From Streptococcus pseudopneumoniae (GTDB lineage: Bacteria > Bacillota > Bacilli > Lactobacillales > Streptococcaceae): a stretch of 64,000 nucleotides of DNA. Positions 37,280-45,992 of the stretch are shown piece after piece; positions within the stretch are counted from its first letter, which is position 1, and the number at the start of each line of letters is the position of its first letter. The notes under the pieces are model-generated. The model ran no database searches and had not been told where the DNA came from. It saw only the letters and a list, made by a program, of their open reading frames with translations. The position numbers and the translations under genes were made by a program. Location of the stretch: positions 62,001 to 126,000 of the forward strand of contig NZ_JUUO01000127.1 of NCBI RefSeq assembly GCF_001074975.1, given 5' to 3'.

Positions 37280-38675
37280 GGTCATCCTCTACCTTTTTGA
37301 AATTGGTCTGAGAGTATGGATCTTGTCCTTGTTCCTGTTGTTCTTTCAATCGTTCCTCAACCTCTGGTTGATACCATGGATGTTGTTCACGAATGCTTAG
37401 ATCGTCTAAGATACCGATTGAGTTTACACAATCTTGAATAGCTTCAGACTCATTTGAAATGATGTCACGATTAAAGACATAAGTAAATTTAGATGAATCA
37501 AACGCTACTCCTTTGTTAGCTGCATACTGTTCTACAAACCAAAGGAATTGCTTGATACCTTTTTGGAACTCGTTTTCTAGCTCATTACAATCCAAATCAA
37601 GGTCTGTATAGCGCCATTTAAGAGCCTGACCGCTCGCATTACCTAGATTATCATCTTGGGTATCAATGGCTCGTGCAGCCTCATACAGGAACTTACGCGA
37701 GCGTTCGATATCTGTTTCAACTCCGTTAGTATCATTGTCTGCTTGCAGGGTATCTACACCACCATCACTAGAAACTTTGATAGAGCGGAACTTATTCAGA
37801 TTATTCATGAACTCTCCTAAGTCTGCGCCCTGATAGTTTTTCAAAACGTAAATCAACTTCGGCATATCTGCCAACATATCAGCGTTAGTAGACATTTGAA
37901 GTTGAATATTATCAATCAAAGACTTGGTTTGGACTAAAAGACCGTCCTCATACTCATTGTAACGAAATGGAATCAGAGGAACTTTCTCCCAAGTGTAAGG
38001 AATCCGTGTTCCGTCTGCGTTGACATAATAAAAATTTCCCTTGGTCTCCTTAGATAGCGGATTGAGTTCCAGGTGTGAATCTGTCCAGATATAATCTGTA
38101 ATTCCTTGTTCGTCGTAGTATTCTACAAAGGTTTCGGTCTTCTTCACTCCGCTTTCGTATACTGCTTGATTGTAGACACGTACAAAGGCAGATAATTCCA
38201 AATGACGCTCATCTTTCCAAAAAGGGATAATCTGTTCACTTGGGATTTTAAACAAGCGTAGACGGCCATTCTCGTCGTAATAAGGCAAGCCATAGGCTAT
38301 CCCTTTCATCACAGCTTCCTTACCGAGTGACTTAATTGTGGATAAAAGGTCCTCATCAAATACGCTGTCTAAAAAGTCTTGTGATTCTTCTCCCTCAAGC
38401 GAGATTGTCGGTTGTTTAGAAAACAAATAACCGACCTTCTGGTCTACCAACTTCTTAAACAAACCTAATTCAATCCTTGAGTTCGTTCGCCAGTCTACAT
38501 CTACTTTTTTATTTCGAATAGCTGTGCGATTTCGATAGTAGTCATAAGCCTCTTTCATCGTGCTTACTTTCTCAGAATTCTGGTGTTCTCTTATCTCAAT
38601 CTCTAGTATTTCATTTTGGGTTGTATTCTTAATCAACAACCGCCTGATTAACCATTTAAACCAATTACTCAACAT
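37248..38675 (-). CDS. Portal protein (SPP1 gp6-like)
   Basis: A 475-residue protein of the SPP1 gp6-like portal family: VDWRTNSRIELGLFKKLVDQKVGYLFSKQP region split across loops, EQIIPFWKDE, VPLIPFRYNEYEDG and the C-terminal DDHDDQGQEKDR charged tail. It forms the dodecameric DNA entry channel. It overlaps the minor head gene by 32 bp and follows terminase. Confidence 0.93.
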   Translation of the reverse strand: MLSNWFKWLIRRLLIKNTTQNEILEIEIREHQNSEKVSTMKEAYDYYRNRTAIRNKKVDVDWRTNSRIELGLFKKLVDQKVGYLFSKQPTISLEGEESQDFLDSVFDEDLLSTIKSLGKEAVMKGIAYGLPYYDENGRLRLFKIPSEQIIPFWKDERHLELSAFVRVYNQAVYESGVKKTETFVEYYDEQGITDYIWTDSHLELNPLSKETKGNFYYVNADGTRIPYTWEKVPLIPFRYNEYEDGLLVQTKSLIDNIQLQMSTNADMLADMPKLIYVLKNYQGADLGEFMNNLNKFRSIKVSSDGGVDTLQADNDTNGVETDIERSRKFLYEAARAIDTQDDNLGNASGQALKWRYTDLDLDCNELENEFQKGIKQFLWFVEQYAANKGVAFDSSKFTYVFNRDIISNESEAIQDCVNSIGILDDLSIREQHPWYQPEVEERLKEQQEQGQDPYSQTNFKKVEDDHDDQGQEKDR

Positions 38676-38686
38676 TTCTCCTTCTC

Positions 38687-39946
38687 CTACCAGAATGATA
38701 TTCCTGGCTGTCTCATATCGTCTTCAAACGCATATCTAGTTGCGTCGATTGTGTGGTCATTTACTTCTTCTAGTTTAGGCTTGGGATTTCCATCACGGTC
38801 AACTGCATAGTCGGCGCTTTCGAACTCTCTTGCAATGTTCGGTGTGCGTTCTGGATCTATCACAATAGCATCCAAATCATCCAACCAGCGTTCTCCATAC
38901 TCACGACTATCAGGACCTTTCTTAGCACCTTGGACGAGTGGAATATTCAGCTGCAGTTTTAATTCATCAATTGACTTAGGTTCTGCGCTATCACAGGTTA
39001 TCATCTGAGATTGATAGCCTTTCTCACGGATTCTTTCAGCTAATTCACGGTTGCTAATCTTTACGCCGTAAATTTCATCGATAGCGTAGATAACTCGTTT
39101 CTTCTTGTCGTAATGCCATCTCACAAAAGCCAGAGGGTCGTTAGCATATCCAAAGTCATTTCCTTGTCGAATGTTATCAAACCTTGCTATTTCCTCATCT
39201 GTAATCTTGCGGAATACCAGATTTTCAAACGGTGCTACACCCGAACCGATAGCCTCGCCCAAATACTCCCAGCGGTAACGCCTCTCTGAGCGCTCTCTCG
39301 TGGCCTCTGCCTCTTCGATAAACTCTTTGGCAATAAAAGGATTATCTTTGTAAGTTGAATGGTGTACGTGGGTGTTAGGAGGCTGTATAACACTCTCGTA
39401 TTTCTTATTCACCCAAGATTGTTTTCTTTTTGGTGGGTTGTAAGAGTAAAAGAACTTATAAAAAAGACCGTCAGCCAATTCTCCACGAAGAAGGGAGTTG
39501 GTGATTGTCTTTACTTCATCTTCAGTTTTAAACTCAGCTAACTCCTCAATCCAGCCAATCGCAAATGGGAAGCGACTGTCTTTCAAGGATTTGATACGCT
39601 CTGGATCTTGAGCACCACGGAAGATAATATAATTCCCTCTTGGGATATAGGTTATCTTCAAAGGGGATTTATTAATCTTAAATAAATGACCGACCCCTTG
39701 CTCACTGATCGCCCATTTCAATTGCTCATAGACCGACTGTTCTAGGGTATTATCTGTCTTACGAATACACACGGCATTGACTGGATAGCGCATAATCAGT
39801 TGAATGATAGTATGTCCTAGGTCGCTTGACTTACCAGAACCACGCCCACCTTTTTCAACTACATGTAAGATTTTAGGGTCAAATGCTGCACGCCACATAG
39901 AATAAAAAGCCTTTGGGATAAATTCACTCATTCTACGCTTCATCAC
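38687..39946 (-). CDS. Terminase large subunit (PBSX family)
   Basis: A 419-residue packaging motor. Walker A is in VEKGGRGSGKSSDLGHT near residue 35; Walker B in AIGWIEELAEF near 130; the nuclease part has DEIYGVKISNREL and ITCDSAEPKSIDELK. It cuts and translocates phage DNA into proheads. Start overlaps the small subunit end. Confidence 0.95.
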   Translation of the reverse strand: MMKRRMSEFIPKAFYSMWRAAFDPKILHVVEKGGRGSGKSSDLGHTIIQLIMRYPVNAVCIRKTDNTLEQSVYEQLKWAISEQGVGHLFKINKSPLKITYIPRGNYIIFRGAQDPERIKSLKDSRFPFAIGWIEELAEFKTEDEVKTITNSLLRGELADGLFYKFFYSYNPPKRKQSWVNKKYESVIQPPNTHVHHSTYKDNPFIAKEFIEEAEATRERSERRYRWEYLGEAIGSGVAPFENLVFRKITDEEIARFDNIRQGNDFGYANDPLAFVRWHYDKKKRVIYAIDEIYGVKISNRELAERIREKGYQSQMITCDSAEPKSIDELKLQLNIPLVQGAKKGPDSREYGERWLDDLDAIVIDPERTPNIAREFESADYAVDRDGNPKPKLEEVNDHTIDATRYAFEDDMRQPGISFW

Positions 39947-40379
39947 TAACTCCTATATCATCAACAAATTGAACAACCGAAGACATCTCGATTTCTTTTC
40001 TCTCTAAATACGCGCCATTTACTCTGAATATGTGGTCTATAGAGCGTTGTCTTTCTTCAATCGTCGGAGTAAATTCATAAGTCGTTTCCGATACCTCCAC
40101 GCCTTCAGCAATCTTTACAGTTTTTTTAGAATATCCTTGTTGAGTTTCCCCTCTAGCAATACTAGCAGAGATTGCCAAGGCTTCTACAATTGACATCGAA
40201 CGTTCGTCAAAAAGTTCCTCTGTACGTTTTTTAATGTATTCAGAAATGTCAACTTTTGTCAACAATCTTTGTCCTATAGACCTCGCTGTTTTATCAGAAT
40301 ACCCTGCTTTTATTGCAGCTTGTGTTGCATTTCTACTGATGATGTACTCATCAGCGAAGTGTTTCTGTTTATCATTCAT
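39933..40379 (-). CDS. Terminase small subunit
   Basis: A 148-residue protein with the Terminase_2 pattern: KHFADEYIISRNATQAAIKA, SDKTARSIGQRLLTK, and C-terminal ERQRSIDHIFRVNGAYLE. The helix-turn-helix part binds the pac/cos region. It begins the late packaging operon, downstream of a 1.1-kb gene-free stretch. Confidence 0.92.
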   Translation of the reverse strand: MNDKQKHFADEYIISRNATQAAIKAGYSDKTARSIGQRLLTKVDISEYIKKRTEELFDERSMSIVEALAISASIARGETQQGYSKKTVKIAEGVEVSETTYEFTPTIEERQRSIDHIFRVNGAYLERKEIEMSSVVQFVDDIGVSDEA

Positions 40380-40466
40380 TTTCCATCACCACCTTTTTTA
40401 TAATCAAAAAAAGCCACACAATGTGCGACCTTTTTAAGACCTCTCTCTGCGAATTAATATCGCAAT

Positions 40467-40539
40467 TGGAACGACAGGATTCGAACCTGTGACATCTCAA
40501 TTCCTTGAAATAGGACTTAATCCGTCTACCATATATCCA
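40467..40539 (-). tRNA. Degenerate tRNA-like sequence
   Basis: A 73-nt minus-strand segment with an excellent T arm (ACAGG-TTCGAAT-CCTGT) and a 3' CGTTCCA acceptor half. The 5' half TGGATAT pairs for only four bases. TGGTAGACG resembles a Leu D-loop, and GGA-TTAAG-TCC could be a shrunken UAA anticodon arm. A hairpin ATTTCAA-GGAA-TTGAGAT takes the place of the variable region. It is unlikely to be a normal tRNA. Confidence 0.4.
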
Positions 40540-41343
40540 TTAACCAGCATGAGACTACTGCTTTAAACGAGTGACTTTTGATAACTTATAGTTTATTATC
40601 TTGTCCACAAATATTCCTACTTGTATCACTCATGCACGATTGGTTAGACCAATCACTCCTTACATCACAAACTACTAAGCCATTTTTCAATTAACGAAGA
40701 CCCCGCTAAAAATCTAAGCTGCTTTACTCTTTGACTTTACTCTCATCCTTGCGAGATTTGAGTAGGCAATCTAATTGCCGAAGTACACTTTCATTTGTGA
40801 CGGGCGATGACTTTTGCTTTTTTGAATTTTTTTCTATCTTGAATAGCTTTTAAAATATTAAAAATCATCATTTTATCTATCACAGACACGCATCGCCATG
40901 TGTTTCATTCTCTTTTGGAGAACAAAATGCACAGCGCCTGCTTGTTATCAATTGTTTTGCGGACAATCGACTCACCTTACATACTTTTGGGAGGCACCCA
41001 ATTTTTGTAAAGCATGGTATTAAGCTCTTGTTGCACCTCGAACCAAATACCTTTTTCCTCTTATAGACTCGTCTCACATCCAAACTGCCACGTTTGCATT
41101 TCCTCAGCACCTTGCCGTTGGAATCTCTCTGCTTTAACTTCGCCTACCTATTCCAAAACTGAAATAGTTAAGATTAAATTGCTTAGATTGACCATTACTG
41201 GCAGGATGTTTGATAGATTTAAAAACATCCTTTTCCTGAGTTACCACAGATTATCTAGGCTAAGCCCTAAAAATGCAAGGCGACTACAACCTTGCGTGTT
41301 AATTAGAAATAAATTTTCTGATTTATTTTTTGTAGTCATTAAC

Positions 41344-41406
41344 GGCGATGCCCGGAATCGAACCGAAAAAAATACATAGGAGAAAAATCACTTACCTGTC
41401 ACCGCC
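41344..41406 (-). tRNA. Shrunken tRNA-like sequence (63 nt)
   Basis: Acceptor halves GGCGGTG and CATCGCC pair over seven bases (one G-U), and a T arm TTCGG-TTCGATT-CCGGG is present. Only 32 nt separate them where a tRNA has about 41, so D and anticodon arms cannot both be normal. It is a decayed tRNA or a tRNA mimic. Confidence 0.4.
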
Positions 41407-41516
41407 AAAACGAGACCGAAGTCTCGGAAAAATATAATAAATATAAAGGAGACGTCAAATGACCTATCACTTGACAATACTATTTTATCACTTAAAATAA
41501 GCCATTTCCTAGCAAT

Positions 41517-41963
41517 TTACTTGCAAATATCTCCCAAAATCTTACGATAGACAATCAGCTTACCTTTTCGATAGGCTTCCGCAAATTCCAAAGCACCTCT
41601 ACTAAGCATGCGGTAGAACTCACTCTCAGAATAGCCTAAGTCCATATAAATCGCCTTGTCTGATAAATGGATTTTCATATCCATGTACTTCTTTGCTATA
41701 ATCTGCCGAACATATGGATCCATAATGCAGTTCACAGCTCTCTCAATCTCTAACACCTCTGCCTCTGCATCCACATGTTCGATAACCATGTTCTCAGTAG
41801 CTGTGTTTTTACCAGTGAATGTCTTTGGTTCAAATGAGTAGGTCGTTGTGATTTTAGGCAAATACTCAGCGCCTGCCATTCGGACATACGAGCGATAACT
41901 CTCTAGAACATCATAGACATTTTTCTTAGTAAATTGCACGTCAACCTTTTTTAATAACCTCAC
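41517..41963 (-). CDS. ArpU-family late transcription regulator
   Basis: A 148-residue protein (MRLLKKVDVQFTKKNVYDVL; YRSYVRMAGAEYLPKITTTY; DLGYSESEFYRMLSRGALEF). It matches ArpU/RinA-like activators that switch on phage late genes. Position just ahead of the packaging operon supports this. The HTH is in the C-terminal third. Confidence 0.88.
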   Translation of the reverse strand: MRLLKKVDVQFTKKNVYDVLESYRSYVRMAGAEYLPKITTTYSFEPKTFTGKNTATENMVIEHVDAEAEVLEIERAVNCIMDPYVRQIIAKKYMDMKIHLSDKAIYMDLGYSESEFYRMLSRGALEFAEAYRKGKLIVYRKILGDICK

Positions 41964-41975
41964 AACATCGCTCCT

Positions 41976-42034
41976 TTATGATATAATATTTTTAGCGAAC
42001 ATATCACAAAGGAGTCAGCTGTGCTGGCTTTTTT
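41976..42034 (+). promoter_or_regulatory. Short promoter-terminator unit upstream of mazE
   Basis: Extended -10 TGATATAAT (41976-41984) is followed within 30 nt by the hairpin AGTCAGC-TGT-GCTGGCT and six T (42013-42034). The predicted product is only about 45 nt. A similar unit lies at 53903-53961. Confidence 0.5.
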
Positions 42035-42035
42035 C

Positions 42036-42075
42036 TTGCCTTGTTCCGTTTTTAGGTGTATACTGTATGTATACA
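42036..42075 (+). promoter_or_regulatory. mazE promoter with palindromic operator
   Basis: TTGCCT (42036-42041), a 17-nt spacer and TATACT (42059-42064) form the promoter. The -10 lies inside the perfect dyad TGTATAC-TGTAT-GTATACA (42057-42075), a likely autoregulatory operator for the antitoxin-toxin complex. Confidence 0.7.
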
Positions 42076-42092
42076 AAGTAAAGGAGAAACAA

Positions 42093-42308
42093 ATGAATAC
42101 TGTTAAAACTCGTAAGGTTGGAAACTCTGTCACTGTGACCATTCCGAAAACACTCAATGTTCCAGAAGGTCAGGAAATGTTTGTCTACAAGGGTGTAGAT
42201 AATGTCATTGTCCTAGCTCCAAAAATTCCAGATCCATTTAGTGGTGACACAGACCTACGCATGGAAGATGACTTTGAGGGGGTGAAATTCCTTGACAGCG
42301 AAATATGA
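42093..42308 (+). CDS. mazE: MazE/PemI-like antitoxin
   Basis: A 71-residue protein. The N-terminal SpoVT-AbrB-type half (MNTVKTRKVGNSVTVTIPKT, LNVPEGQEMFVYKG) binds DNA, and the acidic C-terminus (FSGDTDLRMEDDFEGVKFLD) should wrap the toxin. AAAGGAG precedes ATG 42093. It overlaps the toxin start and is read opposite to all neighbouring genes. Confidence 0.85.
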   Translation: MNTVKTRKVGNSVTVTIPKTLNVPEGQEMFVYKGVDNVIVLAPKIPDPFSGDTDLRMEDDFEGVKFLDSEI

Positions 42309-42645
42309 TTACATTCCAGAAAAGCAGGACATCATCTGGATTGACTTTGACCCGTCTGTTGGACGTGAAATTCAGAAACGCCGTCCTGCTATTGTCGTCT
42401 CTCGTAGAGAGTATTCGGAGCGGACTGGATTTGTGGCTGTATGCCCTATTACACACGGTCAAAGCAGACTAGAAGAACAAGGACTGCTTGTTCCTGTGCG
42501 TTCCAATAAGGTAGATGGCTCTGTCAATCCACTCCAACTCTATACTTTTGACTTTAGAGAGCGCAAGGCTCAAAAAATCACAACTATGGATACAACCAGT
42601 TTTCAGAAGGTTGTCCAACTCTACAACTTCATCTTTGAAGCCTAG
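42292..42645 (+). CDS. mazF: MazF/PemK-family endoribonuclease toxin
   Basis: A 117-residue protein with the PemK fold motifs DIIWIDFDPSVGREIQKRRP, AIVVSRREYSERTGFVAVCP, a central THGQSRLEEQGLLVP and IFEA end. It cleaves mRNA when free of MazE. The start is TTG 42292, behind GAGGGGGTG inside the antitoxin gene, which would keep toxin output low. The pair is a moron in the leftward phage operon. Confidence 0.9.
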   Translation: MTAKYDYIPEKQDIIWIDFDPSVGREIQKRRPAIVVSRREYSERTGFVAVCPITHGQSRLEEQGLLVPVRSNKVDGSVNPLQLYTFDFRERKAQKITTMDTTSFQKVVQLYNFIFEA

Positions 42646-42665
42646 TCCTTATGGATTGGGCTTTT

Positions 42666-42887
42666 TTATTCCTTATCCATCTCCTCGATAAGCCAGTCTA
42701 GGTTCTTGCGAGCTTTCTTCAGGTCTTCAAGACCGTTTTTCTTCTGGTGTCGTAGTATGTACTTCAAACTGTTGCCTAGATAGAACCCTTTCATCTGTTC
42801 GTCTGTCATGAAATTCCTCAAAGCATCGATAGATTCCATGCCGTATCTACCTTGGTAGTGGCTTGGTTTGTTTATATTGTCATTCAT
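42666..42887 (-). CDS. DUF3310 phage protein
   Basis: A 73-residue protein: NKPSHYQGRYGMESIDAL, FYLGNSLKYILRHQKKNG, DLKKARKNLDWLIEEM. This is the DUF3310 (nucleotide kinase-associated) pattern common in Gram-positive phages. Overlaps the YopX-like gene by four bases. Function unclear. Confidence 0.9.
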   Translation of the reverse strand: MNDNINKPSHYQGRYGMESIDALRNFMTDEQMKGFYLGNSLKYILRHQKKNGLEDLKKARKNLDWLIEEMDKE

Positions 42888-43276
42888 CTTAATTCCTCCA
42901 AAAGTTCAGGGTTTTCGTATACGTTGCCGATGATTTCAAACGGATATGTGTTAGCTTCAACCAATTCAGCTAAGGGCTCCTCTTCATTGTATTTTTCCGA
43001 CCTAAACATAAACAAAGCATGTTTTTCGTCCCAAAATATTTTCACATTTATCACTTCATCATCAGTTTTGAATGCTAAAATATCCCCCTCAAAGATTTCC
43101 TTGCCGTTCTTATCCTTGAGTCCTGTTGATTGCATGAGGTCAATGTTTTTAAAGCCAACAAATCTTAGTACGTTATCATCATCTACATATTCAGCTTCTC
43201 TAGCATCGAAGTATAATCCATCAACAATATGTAATTGTGATGTAATTCTATTCCACAGCCTAAATTTCGGTATCAT
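42884..43276 (-). CDS. YopX-family protein
   Basis: A 130-residue beta-rich protein with the YopX motifs MIPKFRLWNRITSQLHIVDG, LMQSTGLKDKNGKEIFEGDI and FEIIGNVYENPELLEEL. Widespread in Firmicute phages; molecular role unknown. Its ATG overlaps the stop of the disrupted MazG-like gene (ATGA). Confidence 0.92.
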   Translation of the reverse strand: MIPKFRLWNRITSQLHIVDGLYFDAREAEYVDDDNVLRFVGFKNIDLMQSTGLKDKNGKEIFEGDILAFKTDDEVINVKIFWDEKHALFMFRSEKYNEEEPLAELVEANTYPFEIIGNVYENPELLEELR

Positions 43277-43590
43277 ACCAAATCCTCCTCTTTCACAAAT
43301 GACCCATCTACCATCTTACCCTTACGGTCTTTAATCTCGTTCCAAGCCATCTGGAAGCACTCAGCGATAGACCAACCTTTCTGCTGACAGTAGATGGTCA
43401 GCACCACCAAAATATCACCCACGGCATCCTTGCCCTCATCATCTCGTTTCTTGAGATGTGCCTGTGCCAGTTAGCCTGCCTCCTCAAATAACTTCAATGC
43501 TTGAGCCGTGCTATTGTCGGGATTGTCTAACCCTCGCTCTTTCGCCCAATGCTCAACATGATGCGCTAATAATTCCATGTTTGTCGTCAT
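43273..43590 (-). pseudogene. MazG-like protein with in-frame TAA at codon 40
   Basis: The frame from ATG 43590 encodes TTNMELLAHHVEHWAKERG, then ALKLFEEAG, then TAA (43473-43471), then LAQAHLKKRDDEGKDAVGD and DGSFVKEEDLV, ending at TGA 43273. In MazG-like nucleotide pyrophosphohydrolases the helix reads EEAGELAQA, so TAA stands for the metal-binding Glu. The rest is intact, so one substitution (GAA to TAA) explains it. The ends overlap its neighbour as in a working operon. Confidence 0.85.
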
Positions 43591-43620
43591 AGCGATACCT
43601 CATTATCTTTCTATTTATCC

Positions 43621-44169
43621 TCAAAATTGTCCTATTTCTCTCAGTTCTGCATAGTCATTTAAAATTCCTCGTAATTCTTCTAGCTCTACTTGAAACTCTT
43701 TGAACCAACTACCACTGGGCGATATATGCATCTGTTTCACATCTACAAAATCCATTGGAATCAAGAGGCAATAAGGGCTGTCAATACCTGTACCTTGTTC
43801 TCTTTCCAAAAATGCAACTATGAAATCCTGCTCACCTTTACACCTAATCCCCCAATGATATGACTTTCCTCCAGAATATAACGAACTGTATTTCACATCG
43901 ATTGTCATATTTTTGAAAACAAAATCATAGACAGGATTATTTTTCTTGAAAAGCGCATTGGCATCAACAGCATCAGGTACTAAAGTCTGAAACAACTGTT
44001 CTGCTTGTCCACCTAACTTAGCACCTTTACTGCCGAATTGGATTTTATCAGCAATCTTCAAGACACCAGCTTTACGTAATTTTATATGCGCAATGTGCAT
44101 TGGTAATCCACTCAAGCGTACAGCTGTTCTAAAATCTCCATGCTCCAAATATAAATCTACAATATCCAC
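43621..44169 (-). CDS. Putative PD-(D/E)XK-type nuclease-like phage protein
   Basis: A 182-residue protein. N-terminal helical part with TAVRLSGLPMHIAHIKLRKA could bind DNA. The centre YDFVFKNMTIDVKYSSLYSG carries an Asp and a D-V-K pattern after a beta strand, reminiscent of PD-(D/E)XK nucleases, followed by GEQDFIVAFLER. The C-terminus is helical. Function inferred weakly from this motif. Confidence 0.6.
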   Translation of the reverse strand: MDIVDLYLEHGDFRTAVRLSGLPMHIAHIKLRKAGVLKIADKIQFGSKGAKLGGQAEQLFQTLVPDAVDANALFKKNNPVYDFVFKNMTIDVKYSSLYSGGKSYHWGIRCKGEQDFIVAFLEREQGTGIDSPYCLLIPMDFVDVKQMHISPSGSWFKEFQVELEELRGILNDYAELREIGQF

Positions 44170-44495
44170 TACAACTCCTTAAAAATATTCTCAATATATC
44201 CAGTCTGCAAGTCATGTTCCTTCCAGATTTTGAAAATCATATCTGAAAAAGTCGGATTGTTAAAACTATTCAAATCATGTATGACTTGCAAAGCCGTATA
44301 TGCCTTAAAATTCTCTAAACAAAACCAGATACTTTTAAAATCTTTAAAAGTCGCTTGCCAATAGATAAACAGATCATCGTCTACCACATAAGCGTCTGCA
44401 CGTTTAAAATGCATCGTGTCCAGTTTGATACGTTCGTCTGGTTTCAAACCTTTCAAAATCGCTGGTCGTTTCGGTAATTCAACAGCAATCTTCAC
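44169..44495 (-). CDS. Hypothetical early phage protein
   Basis: A 108-residue protein (MKIAVELPKRPAILKGLKPD; ADAYVVDDDLFIYWQATFKD). It shares a one-base overlap with the nuclease-like gene. Not recognised. Confidence 0.7.
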   Translation of the reverse strand: MKIAVELPKRPAILKGLKPDERIKLDTMHFKRADAYVVDDDLFIYWQATFKDFKSIWFCLENFKAYTALQVIHDLNSFNNPTFSDMIFKIWKEHDLQTGYIENIFKEL

Positions 44496-44752
44496 AACAT
44501 TATTTCATCCCCTACTTTGATTTTCTCAAATTGTTCTCTAGTAACCACGAACACCCCATAATCACGAATTGTGACAGTATACAGTTTGCCATGTCGCCCT
44601 TTCTCAAGGACACGGCCAAATATCTCAGCGCCTGCGTTATCTGCCTTGTAGACGACAATCGGCTTCTTATCTTCCAAATCTCGAATCCTGTCCATCTGCC
44701 AGATGTTTAATCCGGCAGACAATAAAATACAGATAGCGATAAAACGTTTCAT
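44492..44752 (-). CDS. DUF1372 phage protein
   Basis: An 86-residue protein with an N-terminal membrane segment (FIAICILLSAGLNIWQM) and a small beta domain (GRHGKLYTVTIRDYGVFVVT). DUF1372 proteins occur almost only in streptococcal phages. It is probably membrane-anchored. Role unknown. Confidence 0.82.
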   Translation of the reverse strand: MKRFIAICILLSAGLNIWQMDRIRDLEDKKPIVVYKADNAGAEIFGRVLEKGRHGKLYTVTIRDYGVFVVTREQFEKIKVGDEIML

Positions 44753-45492
44753 TCTGTTGCCTCCTCAATCTCAATCCCTGGGCAATCGAACACCCAGCCG
44801 AAGCCAGCTTCTTCTAGTTCTTTGCGGGTGTGTTTGAATATCACATAGTTACTTCCGACGCTAGCAAAAAACCATGTTCTTGATATTTCACCAAATACTA
44901 AATAATTTCTGTATTTTGCGATTTCTTTCACCTTAACTATGTACTTCGGTTCTTCCTTGACCTCGTAGCCAAATTGGTGCATGTTTACGAGGGTTTGAAT
45001 AGGAGTGCCTTCGCCATCATTAATCCAATCATTAAACTCTTTATTTTCTAATTTTTCAGGCTCGTCCCTGAAAGCAATCCAATCCCAAACATTAAATTCA
45101 AAATCATCCTTATTTTTCTCATACCAATCCGCCACAAACTGCGGAACCACTGGTTTGTTCAATTCTTGCCGAATCTTATCAGCGTCCTTTAATTGATTAC
45201 CAACCCATGCTCCCTCAAGTTTTCCTTGTTCGAAACCTTCACGATATTTTATTGAACCGAATCCTTCACCAAATTCATGTAAAATTTCATCAATCCATTC
45301 TGACCGACTAAGAGGAAATAACTGTTTCATTCTGCTTATAATATCTTTTAGTTTCAATGGTTGCGGTTCGTCTAGCTGTTCGATTAAAGTAACTGCACTT
45401 TCGGTCGGAATACCTTTGATTTCAGTACCAAATATGCTCAAATTGTAAATTCCAATCTTTCTAAACTCTTTAATCAATTCCTGCTTATTCAT
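44749..45492 (-). CDS. DUF1642 phage protein
   Basis: A 247-residue protein. The C-terminal two thirds follow the DUF1642 pattern (PVVPQFVADWYEKNKDDF; NMHQFGYEVKEEPKYIVKVK). The N-terminus starts MNKQELIKEFRKIGIYN. ATG 45492 follows GGAGGAAG. Function unknown; typical of lactococcal and streptococcal phages. Confidence 0.88.
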   Translation of the reverse strand: MNKQELIKEFRKIGIYNLSIFGTEIKGIPTESAVTLIEQLDEPQPLKLKDIISRMKQLFPLSRSEWIDEILHEFGEGFGSIKYREGFEQGKLEGAWVGNQLKDADKIRQELNKPVVPQFVADWYEKNKDDFEFNVWDWIAFRDEPEKLENKEFNDWINDGEGTPIQTLVNMHQFGYEVKEEPKYIVKVKEIAKYRNYLVFGEISRTWFFASVGSNYVIFKHTRKELEEAGFGWVFDCPGIEIEEATE

Positions 45493-45808
45493 CTTCGCTT
45501 CCTCCATAAATCAAATAAACTGCAATAACTAACTGAGACATGCCTGGCGAATAGCCAACCCAATCATCAAACTCCTTAGATTTTGGCAACCAATCCTTGG
45601 TAGCTCCCAAATCATATTCTTTAGGTTTTTCATCGGCGAAGATACATTCCATCGCTCCCATAAACGTCATGCCATCTTCTGTCATTTCCCAGAAATAGTC
45701 CGCCCGGTCTTTCACTGCTTGTGGTAAATCTTGTTTGGGAGGCTTAGGCTTCCCGTCTTCTACCTCCCAGCCGTATACTTCATTAACTTTTTTCTTTAAA
45801 TCTTCCAT
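45485..45808 (-). CDS. Hypothetical phage protein
   Basis: A 107-residue acidic protein (MEDLKKKVNEVYGWEVEDGK; ADYFWEMTEDGMTFMGAMEC). Start ATG 45808 behind GGAAG; the end overlaps the DUF1642 start. Its WLPKSKEFDDWVGYSPGMSQ segment echoes phrases in DUF1642 proteins. Not recognised further. Confidence 0.65.
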   Translation of the reverse strand: MEDLKKKVNEVYGWEVEDGKPKPPKQDLPQAVKDRADYFWEMTEDGMTFMGAMECIFADEKPKEYDLGATKDWLPKSKEFDDWVGYSPGMSQLVIAVYLIYGGSEDE

Positions 45809-45992
45809 CATCTTCCAACTCCTCAACTTTCCGTCTTAATTCTTTATTCTTTTTCTTCAACAAATCGCGCTCCAACGCTCTAATCCGTCTCTTACGTACA
45901 TCGCAAGGCTTCGAATACTCGATTATCTTCTCTTCGTTTTGCTCGATTGTGCGTTTCAGTCCGTCGATTACTGTCTGTTTATCGTAATTCAT
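45783..45992 (-). CDS. Small coiled-coil protein
   Basis: A 69-residue highly charged helical protein (TVIDGLKRTIEQNEEKIIEY; LKKKNKELRRKVEELEDDGR). Overlaps both neighbours. Function unknown. Confidence 0.65.
   Translation of the reverse strand: MNYDKQTVIDGLKRTIEQNEEKIIEYSKPCDVRKRRIRALERDLLKKKNKELRRKVEELEDDGRFKEKS

Larger units (their letters stand above)
40380..41516. other. Gene-free 1.1-kb stretch between terminase and ArpU
   Basis: No frame here has convincing coding character or a ribosome site. It holds two degenerate tRNA-like sequences (40467-40539, 41344-41406) and several hairpins, including GAGAC-CGAA-GTCTC near 41411-41424 and CGCAAGG/CCTTGC near 41277-41300. It probably contains the late promoter driven by ArpU and possibly the packaging site. 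Confidence 0.6.

Noticed and set aside
40880-41379. Two frames of 76 and 121 codons in the terminase-ArpU gap
   Set aside because: Cys/Arg/Ser-rich, without ribosome sites, and the second overlaps the tRNA-like fold. Treated as non-coding.
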